NCBI RefSeq assembly: GCF_027941915.1
Contig: NZ_CP116009.1
Location: forward strand, 310,001-374,000
Origin: Ramlibacter tataouinensis
GTDB taxonomy: Bacteria > Pseudomonadota > Gammaproteobacteria > Burkholderiales > Burkholderiaceae_C
Reading direction: 5' to 3'
DNA length: 64,000 nt
The position numbers were made by a program, and so were the translations under genes. Positions within the stretch are counted from its first letter, which is position 1. Every line of letters starts with the position of its first letter. The notes below the pieces were generated by a model. The model saw nothing but the letters and a program-made list of their open reading frames with translations, did not search any database and was not told where the DNA came from. Shown piece by piece: positions 55,291 to 64,000 of the stretch.

Positions 55291-56434
55291 CCGTCGCCAG
55301 CCGGGCCGTGTCGCGCCGCAATTGGTGGTGCATCACGGTGAACTGCTCCCGCACGGCCGCCATTCTGGCAGGAGCGCGCAACCAGTCCAACACCGCTTCG
55401 GCCAGCGCCTCGGGGCTGGCGTCGTGCTGCAGCAACTCCGGCACGACGAAATCCCCGGCCAGGATGTTGGGCAGGCCGACCCAGGGCTGCAGCTGCTGGC
55501 GCCGCATCAGCTGCCAGCTGATCGGGTTCATGCGGTAGGCGATCACCATCGGCCGCTTGAACAGCGCCGCCTCCAGCGTGGCGGTGCCGCTGGCAATCAG
55601 CGTCAGGTCGCAGGCTGCCAGCGCCCGATGCGACTGGCCGTCGAGCACCAGCAGCCCCTCGGCCAGGCCGGCGCGGCGCGCGGCCGCCTCGATGGCCGGG
55701 CGCAGGGCCGGCAAGGCCGGGACCACGAAGCGCAGGCCGGGGCGGCGCTGGCGCAGCAGCACGGCGGCATCGAAGAACGGCTGCGCCAGGTACTGAACCT
55801 CGGAGGCGCGGCTGCCGGGCAAAAGGGCCAGCACCTCGTCGGCATCGGCCAGCCCCAGTTCCGCCCGGGCCGCCGCGCGGTCGGGCTCGAGCGGAATCAC
55901 GCCGGCCAGCGGATGGCCGACGTAGGTGGCGCGCACGCCCTGCCCGGCCAGCAGCGCCGGCTCGAACGGGAAGATGCACAGCACGTGGTCGCAGGCGCGC
56001 CGGATCTTGGCGATGCGCTGCGGTCGCCAGGCCCAGATCGAGGGGCAGACGAAGTGCACGGTGCGCACGCGGCGTTCGCGCAGCTGCAGCTCCAGGTCGA
56101 GGTTGAAGTCGGGCGCGTCGATGCCGACGAAGGCGCTCGGCCGCTCGCGCAGCAGGCGGTCGCGCAACTGCTTGCGGATGCCCACGATCTCGCGGTAATG
56201 CCGCAGCACCTCCACGTAGCCGCGCACCGCCAGCTTGTCGTGCGGCCACCAGGCCTGGAAGCCCTGCGCCGCCATCTGCGGCCCGCCGATGCCCATCGCC
56301 TGCAGGCCGGGCCAGCGTTGCCGCAGCCCGCCCAGCAGCAGGCCGGCCAGCAGGTCGCCCGAGGCTTCGCCCGCGACCATGGCGATCGACGGCGCCGCCT
56401 CGGCGCCAGCCGGCGGCGGGCCGGGTGGGGTCAC
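55262..56434 (-). CDS. lpxB: Lipid-A-disaccharide synthase
   Basis: A 390-residue GT19 enzyme that condenses UDP-2,3-diacylglucosamine with lipid X. Signature segments are [62 protein letters not shown] and [20 protein letters not shown]. The start is the GTG at 56434, overlapping the lpxA stop (GTGA). It acts at the cytoplasmic face of the inner membrane. Confidence 0.97.
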   Translation of the reverse strand: MTPPGPPPAGAEAAPSIAMVAGEASGDLLAGLLLGGLRQRWPGLQAMGIGGPQMAAQGFQAWWPHDKLAVRGYVEVLRHYREIVGIRKQLRDRLLRERPSAFVGIDAPDFNLDLELQLRERRVRTVHFVCPSIWAWRPQRIAKIRRACDHVLCIFPFEPALLAGQGVRATYVGHPLAGVIPLEPDRAAARAELGLADADEVLALLPGSRASEVQYLAQPFFDAAVLLRQRRPGLRFVVPALPALRPAIEAAARRAGLAEGLLVLDGQSHRALAACDLTLIASGTATLEAALFKRPMVIAYRMNPISWQLMRRQQLQPWVGLPNILAGDFVVPELLQHDASPEALAEAVLDWLRAPARMAAVREQFTVMHHQLRRDTARLATDAIEKTIDG

Positions 56435-57222
56435 CGCACGATGCCGCGCTGCGGCGACACGCGGGCCAGGAAGTCCTCCATGAGCTGCACGTCGGCCGCC
56501 GACTCGGGCGCGGATTGCGCCAGCGCGGCGATGCGCTCGCGCGCCTGCCCCAGCGTCAGCCCGTCGCGGTAGAGCGCCTTGTGCATGGCCTTGACCGCCG
56601 CGATGCGCCCGGCCGAAAAGCTGCGGCGGCGCAGGCCTTCGTAGTTCATGGACCGGGCCTGTGCCGGCTGCCCCTGGCTCATCACGAAGGGCGGCTGGTC
56701 GGCGAACAGCACCGAGCACATGGCCGTCATGCCATGGGCGCCGATGCGCACGAACTGGTGCACCACGGTGAAGCCGCCCAGGATGGCCCAGTCACCCACC
56801 TCCACGTGGCCCGCCAGCTGCGAGTTGTTGGCGAAGATCGTGTGGTTGCCCACCACGCAGTCGTGCGCCAGGTGCACGTAGGCCATCAGCCAGTTGTCGT
56901 TGCCGACCCGGGTGACGCCGCCGCCGCCCGGCGAGCCGATGTTGAAGGTGCTGAACTCGCGGATGGTGTTGCGGTCGCCGATCACCAGCTCGCACGGTTC
57001 GCCGGCGTACTTCTTGTCCTGCGGCATGCCGCCGAGCGCGACGAAGTGGAAGATGCGGTTGTCCTCGCCGATGGTGGTGCGGCCCTCGATCACCGCATGG
57101 GCGCCCACCGTGGTGCGGGCGCCGATCGTCACCTCCGGACCGATGACCGAGTACGGCCCGATGCTCGCCGTGCTGTCGATCTGCGCGCGCGGATCGACGA
57201 TGGCCGTCGGGTGGATCGCCAT
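56431..57222 (-). CDS. lpxA: UDP-N-acetylglucosamine acyltransferase
   Basis: A 263-residue left-handed beta-helix acyltransferase, the first step of lipid A synthesis. Hexapeptide repeats run from [20 protein letters not shown]. The catalytic His region is in [20 protein letters not shown] and [19 protein letters not shown]. It lies 10 bp after fabZ and its stop overlaps the lpxB start. Length is normal. Confidence 0.97.
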   Translation of the reverse strand: MAIHPTAIVDPRAQIDSTASIGPYSVIGPEVTIGARTTVGAHAVIEGRTTIGEDNRIFHFVALGGMPQDKKYAGEPCELVIGDRNTIREFSTFNIGSPGGGGVTRVGNDNWLMAYVHLAHDCVVGNHTIFANNSQLAGHVEVGDWAILGGFTVVHQFVRIGAHGMTAMCSVLFADQPPFVMSQGQPAQARSMNYEGLRRRSFSAGRIAAVKAMHKALYRDGLTLGQARERIAALAQSAPESAADVQLMEDFLARVSPQRGIVR

Positions 57223-57232
57223 GCTCAGGCTC

Positions 57233-57676
57233 TCACGCGACCGTGCGCATGGTGCACATCAGCTCGGCCTCGCAGGCGATCTCATCGCCCACCCGGCTGA
57301 CGCCCTTGAACTTGTAGATGCCGGCCTTGGCTCGCTCCAGCGTGACGTCCATCACCAGCTGGTCGCCCGGCTCGACCGGGCGCTTGAAGCGGGCGCCGTC
57401 GATGCCGGCGAAGTAGTAGACCGTCTTGTCGTCGGGCGTGATGCCCTGGGTGGCGAAGGACAGCAGCGCGGCGGCCTGGGCCATGGCCTCGAGCATCAGC
57501 ACGCCCGGCATCACCGGTCGGTGCGGGAAGTGGCCCGTGAAGAACGGCTCGTTGATGGTGACGTTCTTGAGGGCGCGGATGCTCTTGCCCAGCTCGATCG
57601 ACTCGACGCGGTCGACCAGGAGGATGGGATAGCGGTGGGGTAGCTGCTTGAGGATCTGGTGGATGTCGAGCTTCAT
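57233..57676 (-). CDS. fabZ: 3-hydroxyacyl-ACP dehydratase FabZ
   Basis: A 147-residue hot-dog dehydratase of fatty acid synthesis. It starts [20 protein letters not shown]; the catalytic His and Glu are in [20 protein letters not shown]. The ATG at 57676 overlaps the lpxD stop (ATGA). It shares the 3-hydroxyacyl-ACP pool with LpxA and LpxD. Confidence 0.97.
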   Translation of the reverse strand: MKLDIHQILKQLPHRYPILLVDRVESIELGKSIRALKNVTINEPFFTGHFPHRPVMPGVLMLEAMAQAAALLSFATQGITPDDKTVYYFAGIDGARFKRPVEPGDQLVMDVTLERAKAGIYKFKGVSRVGDEIACEAELMCTMRTVA

Positions 57677-58641
57677 GACTTCTTCTCGAGGGTGCGCACG
57701 CGGTCGCGCAGGGCAGCCAGTTGCTTGAGCGAGGCCGCGTTCTTCTCCCAGGCGGCATTCTCGTCGATGGGGAAGACACCCGTGTAATGGCCGGGCTTGC
57801 GGATGGAGCGCGTGACCAGCGAGAACGAGGAGATGTGCACGTGGTCGGCGATGGTCAGGTGGCCCAGGATGCCCGCGCTGCCGCCGATGGTGCAGTGCGC
57901 GCCGATGGTGGCGCTGCCGGCAATGCCTGCGCAGCCCGCGATGGCCGTGTGGCGGCCGATGCGAACGTTGTGGCCGACCTGGATCAGGTTGTCGAGCTTG
58001 ACCCCGTCCTCGATCACCGTGTCGGCCAGCGCGCCGCGGTCGATGCAGGTGTTGGCGCCGATCTCCACGTCGTCGCCGATGCGCACCGCGCCGAGCTGCT
58101 CGATCTTCTCCCACTCGCCGCCGCGCGGCGCGAAGCCGAACCCGTCGGCGCCGATCACCACGCCGGGGTGCAGGATGCAGCGCGCGCCGACGACGCAGTC
58201 CTCGCCCACGCTCACGAGCGACTTCAGGACCGTGCCGGCGCCGATGCGCGCGCCGCGCTCGATCACGCACAGCGGGCCGATGCGCGCCGTCGGATCGACC
58301 TGCGCCTGCGGATCGACCACGGCGCTCGGGTGCACCGCCGGCCCCGCCGGCGGCGCCAGGCGCGACTTCCACAGCTGGGTGACGCGCGCGAAATAGAGGT
58401 AGGGATCGTCGGCGACGATGGCGGCGCCGCGGGCCAGCGCCGCATCGCGCATGGAGGCGCCGACAATGACGCAGCCCGCGCGCGAAGCGGCGAGCTGCTG
58501 CTGGTAGCGGGGGTTGCTGAGGAAGCTCAGCTCCGAAGGCCCGGCCGATTCCAGGGGCGCCAGCCCCTGGACAGCGAGGCCGGGGTCGCCATGCAGCTCG
58601 CCGCCGAGCGAGCCTACGATGTCGCCCAGTCGCAGCCGCAT
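57673..58641 (-). CDS. lpxD: UDP-3-O-acylglucosamine N-acyltransferase
   Basis: A 322-residue LpxD. The N-terminal uridine-binding domain ([20 protein letters not shown]) is followed by left-handed beta-helix hexapeptides ([55 protein letters not shown]). The catalytic His is in the QVGHNV segment. It adds the second acyl chain in lipid A synthesis. It lies 7 bp after skp. Confidence 0.96.
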   Translation of the reverse strand: MRLRLGDIVGSLGGELHGDPGLAVQGLAPLESAGPSELSFLSNPRYQQQLAASRAGCVIVGASMRDAALARGAAIVADDPYLYFARVTQLWKSRLAPPAGPAVHPSAVVDPQAQVDPTARIGPLCVIERGARIGAGTVLKSLVSVGEDCVVGARCILHPGVVIGADGFGFAPRGGEWEKIEQLGAVRIGDDVEIGANTCIDRGALADTVIEDGVKLDNLIQVGHNVRIGRHTAIAGCAGIAGSATIGAHCTIGGSAGILGHLTIADHVHISSFSLVTRSIRKPGHYTGVFPIDENAAWEKNAASLKQLAALRDRVRTLEKKS

Positions 58642-58648
58642 GCGGGCC

Positions 58649-59158
58649 TCACTTGCTCGAGTTGAGCGCCTTGATCACCTTCTCGGTGATGTCGTGCTTG
58701 GGGTTGATGTAGACCGCTTCCTGCAGGATCAGGTCGTACTTCTCCTGCTCGGCGACCTGCTTGACGACGCGGTTGGCGCGCTCGAGGACCTGCTGCAGTT
58801 CCTCGTTCTTGCGGGCGTTCAGGTCTTCCTGGTACTCGCGGCGCTTGCGCTGGAACTCGCGGTCCTGGTCGATCAGCTGCTTCTGGCGCTGCTGGCGCTG
58901 GCTCTCCGACAGCGTCGGGGCTTCGCGCTCATAACGTTCGGACAGGCTCTTGAGCGAGTTGCCCAGGTCGGCCAGCTCCTTGTCGCGGCGCGAGAACTCC
59001 TGTTCGAGCTTGGCCTGTGCCTGCTTGGCGGTGTTGGCCTCGCGGAAGATGCGGTCGGTGTTGACGAAACCGACCTTGAATTCCTGCGCGAAGGCGGGCG
59101 CGGCGAGGGCCATGGCGCACAGCAGCGACCACAGCGAGGGACGGCTCAGATACTTCAT
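58649..59158 (-). CDS. skp: OmpH/Skp family periplasmic chaperone
   Basis: A 169-residue chaperone with a signal peptide ([14 protein letters not shown]) and the [20 protein letters not shown] body start. A long charged coiled coil follows (residues 55-130), the tentacles that hold unfolded outer-membrane proteins. It overlaps the bamA stop by one base and precedes lpxD. OmpH is an equal name. Confidence 0.94.
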   Translation of the reverse strand: MKYLSRPSLWSLLCAMALAAPAFAQEFKVGFVNTDRIFREANTAKQAQAKLEQEFSRRDKELADLGNSLKSLSERYEREAPTLSESQRQQRQKQLIDQDREFQRKRREYQEDLNARKNEELQQVLERANRVVKQVAEQEKYDLILQEAVYINPKHDITEKVIKALNSSK

Positions 59159-61452
59159 CAGAAGGCAGTTCCGATCTGGAATTGGAATCGCTGGATTCTA
59201 TCTCCGGCGAACTTGCGCACCGGCTGCGCGATCGCCAGCCGCAGCGGCCCGATCGGCGAGATCCAGGAAATGCCCACGCCGGTCGATGCGCGCAGCTGGC
59301 CGAAGTCGAGCTTCTCGTTCTCGCCATAGACGTTGCCGACGTCGAAAAAGCCGAACAGGCGAAGCGTGCGGTCGTTGCCGGCACCCGGGAACGGCGTGAA
59401 CAGCTCGCCGTTGAGCGTGATCTTGCGCGAGCCGCCGATGCTGGCGCCGGTGACGTCGCGCGGGCCCAGGGTGCCCTGCTCGAAGCCGCGCACCGACCCC
59501 AGGCCGCCCGAGTAGAAGTTCTTGAGCACCGGGAACGGCCGCCCGCCCAGGCCCTTTCCCCAGCCCAGCTCGCCGTTGAAGGCCACGGTGAACTGCTTGT
59601 TCAGCGGGATGTAGTGCTGGTACTGGTAGCTGCCGCGCAGGTAGCGGCCGTCGGCGAACAGGCTGGCCTCGCCGCTCAGGCGCTGCAGCCGCCCGCGGTT
59701 GGGCGCAATGGCGCTGTCGCGGTCGTCGCGCGACCAGCCGATGGTCAGCGGCACGTTGTAGCTGGTGTATCCGGCGCGCGCCGCGTAGGCCAGGTAGGCG
59801 GCCGGGATGTTGGTGCCGGGGCGGATCTCGGTGCGCTCGGCGCCGGCGCCGAAATAGACGGTGTCGAACTCGCTGAACGGAACGCCGAAGCGAAGGCTGG
59901 CGCCGGTGGTGGCCAGCGAGTAGTTGCCGCCCTGCTCCTCGTACGGCCGCGAGTTGCGGTGATAGACGTCGACGGTGCGCGAGACGCCGTCGGGGGTGAA
60001 GTACGGGTCGACCGAGGTGAAGGCGATCGTGCGGTTGTACTTGCTGGTGTTCAGCTCCACGCCCAGGTACTGGCCGGAGCCGAAGGCGTTCTCCTGCTTG
60101 ATCGAGAAGCCCAGGCCCAGCTTCTCGGCGCTGGAGAAGCCGGCCGACAGCTGCAGGCTGCCGGTGGGCTTCTCGACCACCGAGATGTTCAGGTCGACCT
60201 GGTCGGGCGCGCCCGGCACGTCGGCCGTCTCGATGTTGATTTCCTTGAAGAAGCCCAGCCGGTCGATCCGGTCGCGCGACAGCTTGATCTTGTCGGCGTC
60301 GTACCAGCTCGACTCGAACTGGCGGAACTCGCGCCGGACCACTTCGTCGCGGGTGCGGTTGTTGCCCGAGACGTTGATGCGGCGTACGTAGGCCCGGCGC
60401 GAGGGCTCCGCGAGCAGGGTGAAGGCCACCAGGTTCTTCTCGCGGTCGATCTCCGGGCGGGCCTCGACGGTGGCGAAGGCGTAGCCGAAGTTGCCGAAGT
60501 AGTCGCTGAAGTTGCGGGTGGTCTCGGCCACCTGCTCGGCGTTGTAGGGTTCGCCGGCGCGGATGCGCACCAGGCTCTTGAACTCCTCCTCGCGCCCCAG
60601 GAAGTTGCCTTCCAGCTTGACGCCGCTGACCACGAAGCGCTCGCCCTCGGTCACGTTCACGGTGATCGTGATGTCCTGCTTGTCGGGCGAGATCGCGACC
60701 TGGGTGGAGTCGATGCGGAACTCCAGGAAGCCGCGGTTGAGGTAGTACGAGCGCAGGCTCTCCAGGTCGGCGTTGAGCTTGGCGCGCGAGTAGCGGTCGG
60801 ACTTGGTGTACCAGGACAGCCAGCCGCCGGTGTCGAGGTCGAACAGGCCCTTGAGCGTGCCCTCGCTGAAGGCCTTGTTGCCGACGATGCGGATGTCCTT
60901 GATGCGCGCCGGATCGCCCTCGGTGATGGTGAAGGTCAGGTTGACGCGGTTGCGCTCGATCGGGGTGACGGTGGTCACCACCTCGGCGCCGTACAGGCTG
61001 CGGTTGATGTACTGGCGGCGCAGTTCCTGCTCGGCGCGGTCGGCCAGCGCCTGGTCATAGGGCCGGCCCTCGGTCAGGCCGATCTCGCGCAGCGCCTTCT
61101 TCAGGGCTTCCTGGTCGAACTCCCGGGCGCCGGCGAAATCGACGCCGGCGACCGTGGGCCGCTCCTCCACGATGACCACCAGCACGTCGCCCGAGACTTC
61201 CAGCCGCACGTCCTTGAACAGGCCCAGGCCGAACAGCGCCCGGATGGCGGACGAGCCCTTGTCGTCGGTGTACTGGTCGCCCACCCGGAACGGCAGCGAG
61301 GCGAAGACCGTGCCGGGCTCCACCCGTTGCAGGCCCTCGACGCGGATGTCCCGCACGGTGAAGGGATCCACCGCCCACGCATGGACGGCAAATGCGGCGG
61401 CGACCATGCCCGTGACGGTGCGCGCGCGCAAGCGCTTGATTCGATTTTTCAT
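59158..61452 (-). CDS. bamA: Outer-membrane protein assembly factor BamA
   Basis: A 764-residue Omp85 protein. The signal peptide (VAAAFAVHAWA) is followed by five POTRA domains, for example FTVRDIRVEGLQRVEPGTVF and ARIKDIRIVGNKAFSEGTLK. A 16-strand barrel carries the VRGF motif GGLGSVRGFEQGTLGPRD and ends in a C-terminal phenylalanine. It inserts beta-barrel proteins into the outer membrane. It follows rseP by 55 bp. Confidence 0.98.
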   Translation of the reverse strand: MKNRIKRLRARTVTGMVAAAFAVHAWAVDPFTVRDIRVEGLQRVEPGTVFASLPFRVGDQYTDDKGSSAIRALFGLGLFKDVRLEVSGDVLVVIVEERPTVAGVDFAGAREFDQEALKKALREIGLTEGRPYDQALADRAEQELRRQYINRSLYGAEVVTTVTPIERNRVNLTFTITEGDPARIKDIRIVGNKAFSEGTLKGLFDLDTGGWLSWYTKSDRYSRAKLNADLESLRSYYLNRGFLEFRIDSTQVAISPDKQDITITVNVTEGERFVVSGVKLEGNFLGREEEFKSLVRIRAGEPYNAEQVAETTRNFSDYFGNFGYAFATVEARPEIDREKNLVAFTLLAEPSRRAYVRRINVSGNNRTRDEVVRREFRQFESSWYDADKIKLSRDRIDRLGFFKEINIETADVPGAPDQVDLNISVVEKPTGSLQLSAGFSSAEKLGLGFSIKQENAFGSGQYLGVELNTSKYNRTIAFTSVDPYFTPDGVSRTVDVYHRNSRPYEEQGGNYSLATTGASLRFGVPFSEFDTVYFGAGAERTEIRPGTNIPAAYLAYAARAGYTSYNVPLTIGWSRDDRDSAIAPNRGRLQRLSGEASLFADGRYLRGSYQYQHYIPLNKQFTVAFNGELGWGKGLGGRPFPVLKNFYSGGLGSVRGFEQGTLGPRDVTGASIGGSRKITLNGELFTPFPGAGNDRTLRLFGFFDVGNVYGENEKLDFGQLRASTGVGISWISPIGPLRLAIAQPVRKFAGDRIQRFQFQIGTAF

Positions 61453-61507
61453 GAGTCCTGGTGGCCCCGCCGTCCTTCGGGGCTGGCCGCTGCGAGCCGC
61501 GTTTTTT

Positions 61508-62884
61508 TCAACCGAAGAGACGCGTGACGTCGTTGAACAGTGCGATGGTCATCATCACCAGAAGCACTGCCACCCCGCCGCGCTGCAGCCTCTCCATCCA
61601 CGCGTCCGGGACGCTGCGCCCCGTAACCGCCTCCCAAAGATAATACATCAGGTGCCCGCCATCGAGCACCGGGAGCGGCAGCAGGTTCAGCACGCCGAGG
61701 CTGACGCTGATCATCGCCAGGAACACCACGTATTGCAGCAACCCCAGGCTGGCCGACTTGCCGGCGTAGTCGGCGATGGTCAGCGGCCCGCTCAGGTTCT
61801 TCAGCGAGGCCTCGCCGATCACCATGCGCCCCAGCATGCGCACGGTCAGCACCGAGACCTCCCAGGTGCGCACCACACCGCGCCACAGGCCATCGACCGG
61901 GCCGTAGCGCACTTCCACCATCTCCGGCGGCGAGCCGACATAGGCGCCGATGCGGCCGATGCTGCGCTCGCCCTCCCGGGCGACCTGCGGCGTGACCTGC
62001 AGCTCGATGGCGCGGCCTTCGCGCTCGATGCGCCAGGTGCCCGGCGCCGGCGTGCCCGTCGCCCCCTGCGACCGGATCCATTCGCGAAGCTGCTGGCCGT
62101 CGACCACCGCTGTGTCGCCCACCCGCAGCACCAGGTCGCCCTTGCGCAGGCCGGCCTGCGAGGCGGCGCCGCCGTCGACCACGTCGCCGATCACCGGCCG
62201 GGTGAGCGGACCGACCACCCCGATCCGGCGGAAGAGCTGCGCATCGGCATCCGGCGAGGCGATGGCGCTCAGCGGCAACTGCACCTCGCGCTCGCCGCGG
62301 CGCCCGGCCTCGGTGACCGCCAGTTGCACGTCGCGCCCATCGAGCGCCCCTCGCGTGAGCAGCCAGCGCAGCTGCTCGAACGAGCGCACCGGCTCCGCCT
62401 GCTCGCCCGCGAAGCCGGCGCGCGTGACGGTCTCGCCGCCCTGCAGCCCGGCCTGCTGCGCCACCGAGCCGGCCACCGGCGAGGCCAGCACGGGGCTGGG
62501 CTCCTGCACGCCCCACCAGTTGATGCCGGCGTACAGCAACACGGCCAGCAACAGGTTGGCCGCCGGCCCGGCGGCGACGATCAGCGCGCGCGAGCGCAGC
62601 GGCTGGGTGTTGAAGGCCAGGTGGCGTTCGTGCGGCGCGACCGGAGCCTCGCGCTCGTCGAGCATCTTCACGTAGCCGCCCAGCGGGAAGGCGGCAATGA
62701 CGAACTCGGTGTCCTGGCCGGGGCGCTGGCGGCGCGGCTTCCAGCGCAACAGGGTGTGGCCGAAGCCGACCGAGAAGCGCAGCACCTTGACGCCGCAGGC
62801 CACGGCCACCCGGTAGTGGCCCCACTCGTGCACCGCCACCAGCAGGCCCAGGGCGACGATGAAGGCGAGGACGGTGGTCAGCAT
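61508..62884 (-). CDS. rseP: Site-2 protease RseP
   Basis: A 458-residue intramembrane zinc protease. The catalytic HExxH is VHEWGH (His19, Glu20, His23) and the second motif is LLPLPVLDGGHLMYYL. Two PDZ domains lie between (for example ASPVAGSVAQQAGLQGGETV and DVVDGGAASQAGLRKGDLVL). It cleaves anti-sigma-E factor RseA and other substrates. It starts 12 bp after dxr. Confidence 0.96.
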   Translation of the reverse strand: MLTTVLAFIVALGLLVAVHEWGHYRVAVACGVKVLRFSVGFGHTLLRWKPRRQRPGQDTEFVIAAFPLGGYVKMLDEREAPVAPHERHLAFNTQPLRSRALIVAAGPAANLLLAVLLYAGINWWGVQEPSPVLASPVAGSVAQQAGLQGGETVTRAGFAGEQAEPVRSFEQLRWLLTRGALDGRDVQLAVTEAGRRGEREVQLPLSAIASPDADAQLFRRIGVVGPLTRPVIGDVVDGGAASQAGLRKGDLVLRVGDTAVVDGQQLREWIRSQGATGTPAPGTWRIEREGRAIELQVTPQVAREGERSIGRIGAYVGSPPEMVEVRYGPVDGLWRGVVRTWEVSVLTVRMLGRMVIGEASLKNLSGPLTIADYAGKSASLGLLQYVVFLAMISVSLGVLNLLPLPVLDGGHLMYYLWEAVTGRSVPDAWMERLQRGGVAVLLVMMTIALFNDVTRLFG

Positions 62885-62896
62885 GGGGCTCCCGGC

Positions 62897-64000
62897 TCAG
62901 CCGAATCGGGCGATGGCGGCACGCGCCGCCTGCCGGGCCAGCGCGTCCAGCGCCAGCAGGTCCGCCAGCGCCTGCGGCTTGGACGGCTGCACGCGCTCCA
63001 AAGTTGCAAGGTTCACCGCGTGGATCCGGTCGAACCGGATGCGCCGGTCCAGGAAGGCGGCGACCGCTTCCTCGTTGGCGGCGTTGAGCACGGCCGTGGT
63101 GCCGGCCGGCGCCCGCAGCGCGTCCCACGCCAGCTGCAGGCCGGGGAAGCGCTCGCGGTGGCCGTGGCTGTCGAGCGACTCGAAGCTCATGTCGGCCAGC
63201 GCGGTGAAGTCCAGCGGCTCGGCGCCGGAGGCGATGCGCTCGGGCCAGGCCAGGCCGTAGGCGATCGGCACCCGCATGTCGGGCGTGCCGAGCTGGGCCA
63301 CCACCGAATGGTCGCGGTACTGCACCATCGAGTGGATCACGCTCTGCGGGTGGATCACCACCTGCAGCCGTTCGGGCGGCAGTCCGAACAGGTAGCGCGC
63401 CTCGATCACCTCCAGCGCCTTGTTCATCATGGTCGCCGAATCGACCGAGATCTTGCGTCCCATCACCCAGTTCGGGTGGGCGCAGGCCTGCTCGGGCGTC
63501 ACTTCGCGCAGGCTCTCCGGCGCCCGCCGGCGGAACGGGCCGCCCGATGCCGTGAGGATGATCTTGTCGACCCGCTCGTCCCAGCTCGCCGGGTCTTCCG
63601 GCAGCGACTGGAAGATGGCCGAGTGCTCGCTGTCGATGGGCAGCAGCGTCGCCCCGCCCTCGCGCACGGCCTGCAGGAACAGCTCGCCGCCGACCACCAG
63701 CGCTTCCTTGTTGGCCAGCAGCAGGCGCTTGCCGGCGCGGGCCGCCGCCAGGCAGGACGAAAGTCCGGCGGCGCCGACGATGGCGGCCATCACGGCATCC
63801 ACGTCCTGCCGCACCACCAGCTGGTCGAGGGCGGCGTCGCCGCCCAGCACGGCGGTCGGCAGGCCCTCGGCGGCCACCCGCGCCTGGAGTTCGCGCGCGG
63901 CGCCTTCGTCGGCCATGACGGCAAAGCGGGGGCGGAACTGCGCGCACTGGGCCAGCATCGGCTCCACGCGCGAGCCGGCACTGAGCACCACGACCTCGTA
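62897..64000 (-). CDS. dxr: 1-deoxy-D-xylulose 5-phosphate reductoisomerase (5' partial)
   Basis: The frame runs off the right edge; about 367 residues are visible and the N-terminal NADPH motif (GSTGSIG) is outside the window. Visible signatures are LLANKEALVVGGELFLQAV, LLPIDSEHSAIFQSL, LTASGGPFRRR, HPNWVMGRKISVDSATMMNK and ALNAANEEAVAAFL-like NAANEEAV. It makes 2-C-methylerythritol 4-phosphate in the non-mevalonate isoprenoid pathway. It precedes rseP in the conserved operon. Confidence 0.96.
   Translation of the reverse strand, partial: YEVVVLSAGSRVEPMLAQCAQFRPRFAVMADEGAARELQARVAAEGLPTAVLGGDAALDQLVVRQDVDAVMAAIVGAAGLSSCLAAARAGKRLLLANKEALVVGGELFLQAVREGGATLLPIDSEHSAIFQSLPEDPASWDERVDKIILTASGGPFRRRAPESLREVTPEQACAHPNWVMGRKISVDSATMMNKALEVIEARYLFGLPPERLQVVIHPQSVIHSMVQYRDHSVVAQLGTPDMRVPIAYGLAWPERIASGAEPLDFTALADMSFESLDSHGHRERFPGLQLAWDALRAPAGTTAVLNAANEEAVAAFLDRRIRFDRIHAVNLATLERVQPSKPQALADLLALDALARQAARAAIARFG

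Noticed and set aside
59182..61527. Long plus-strand open frame opposite bamA
   Set aside because: A shadow of bamA codon usage, with no recognisable domain and no ribosome site.

Overview
The window is GC-rich chromosomal DNA of a beta-proteobacterium, most likely order Burkholderiales and family Comamonadaceae (a Ramlibacter-like genome would fit; the genus is a guess). The evidence is gene order and protein character: dxr-rseP-bamA-skp-lpxD-fabZ-lpxA-lpxB-rnhB-trmH, carA-carB-greA, rlmE-ftsH-folP-glmM, pstSCAB-phoU-phoB-phoR beside ppx and ppk1, dnaX-ybaB-recR, and rho followed by type B L31. No phage, insertion sequence, CRISPR array or tRNA was seen. Almost all the sequence is core or ordinary accessory content in tightly packed operons, with many 4-bp ATGA/GTGA overlaps.

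Layout. 1-3.9 kb: a nucleotide-sugar cluster (cytidylyltransferase-like, PIG-L deacetylase, SDR, and a convergent homoserine-dehydrogenase-like/SAF protein). 4-6.8 kb: a nitrate/sulfonate/taurine-type ABC importer with an intrinsic terminator after the binding-protein gene. 6.9-10.6 kb: MAPEG protein, recR, ybaB, and a dnaX with an A9 slippage tract. 10.6-17.3 kb: SRP RNA, then a probable exopolysaccharide locus (secreted protein, receiver-only regulator, YaiO-type barrel, HEAT protein, GT2 synthase) facing a large Cache/PAS histidine kinase. 17.4-22.7 kb: trxA, rho, rpmE type B, a GT-C-like membrane protein and a MATE exporter. 22.7-34.8 kb: the phosphate block. 34.8-42.5 kb: PBP1A, a glycine-riboswitch-controlled transporter, a three-gene lipid operon and an unknown duplicated-module protein. 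42.5-64 kb: glmM, folP, ftsH, rlmE, yhbY, greA, carAB and the outer-membrane/lipid A biogenesis operon, ending inside dxr.

The most interesting theme is phosphate starvation. Four PHO-box-like sites with exact 11-bp phasing can be read: before pstS, before a divergent orphan LivK-type binding protein (then ppx), before ppk1, and before an operon of OlsB-like acyltransferase, PlcP-like metallophosphoesterase and Agt-like glycosyltransferase. The last two proteins resemble lipid A and GT1 enzymes, but their motifs, order and promoter better fit phosphate-sparing membrane lipid remodelling: ornithine lipid synthesis, phospholipid breakdown to diacylglycerol, and glycosylation to glycolipid. Phosphate uptake, sensing, polyphosphate metabolism and lipid replacement would then form one regional PhoB regulon. 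This is inference from sequence and needs experimental proof.

Other points are a tandem glycine riboswitch before a Gly_transporter-family gene, a dnaX tract where slippage either way ends translation near the end of domain III (a gamma-like product), and a dRS3-like ATTCCC-N8-GGGAAT palindrome.
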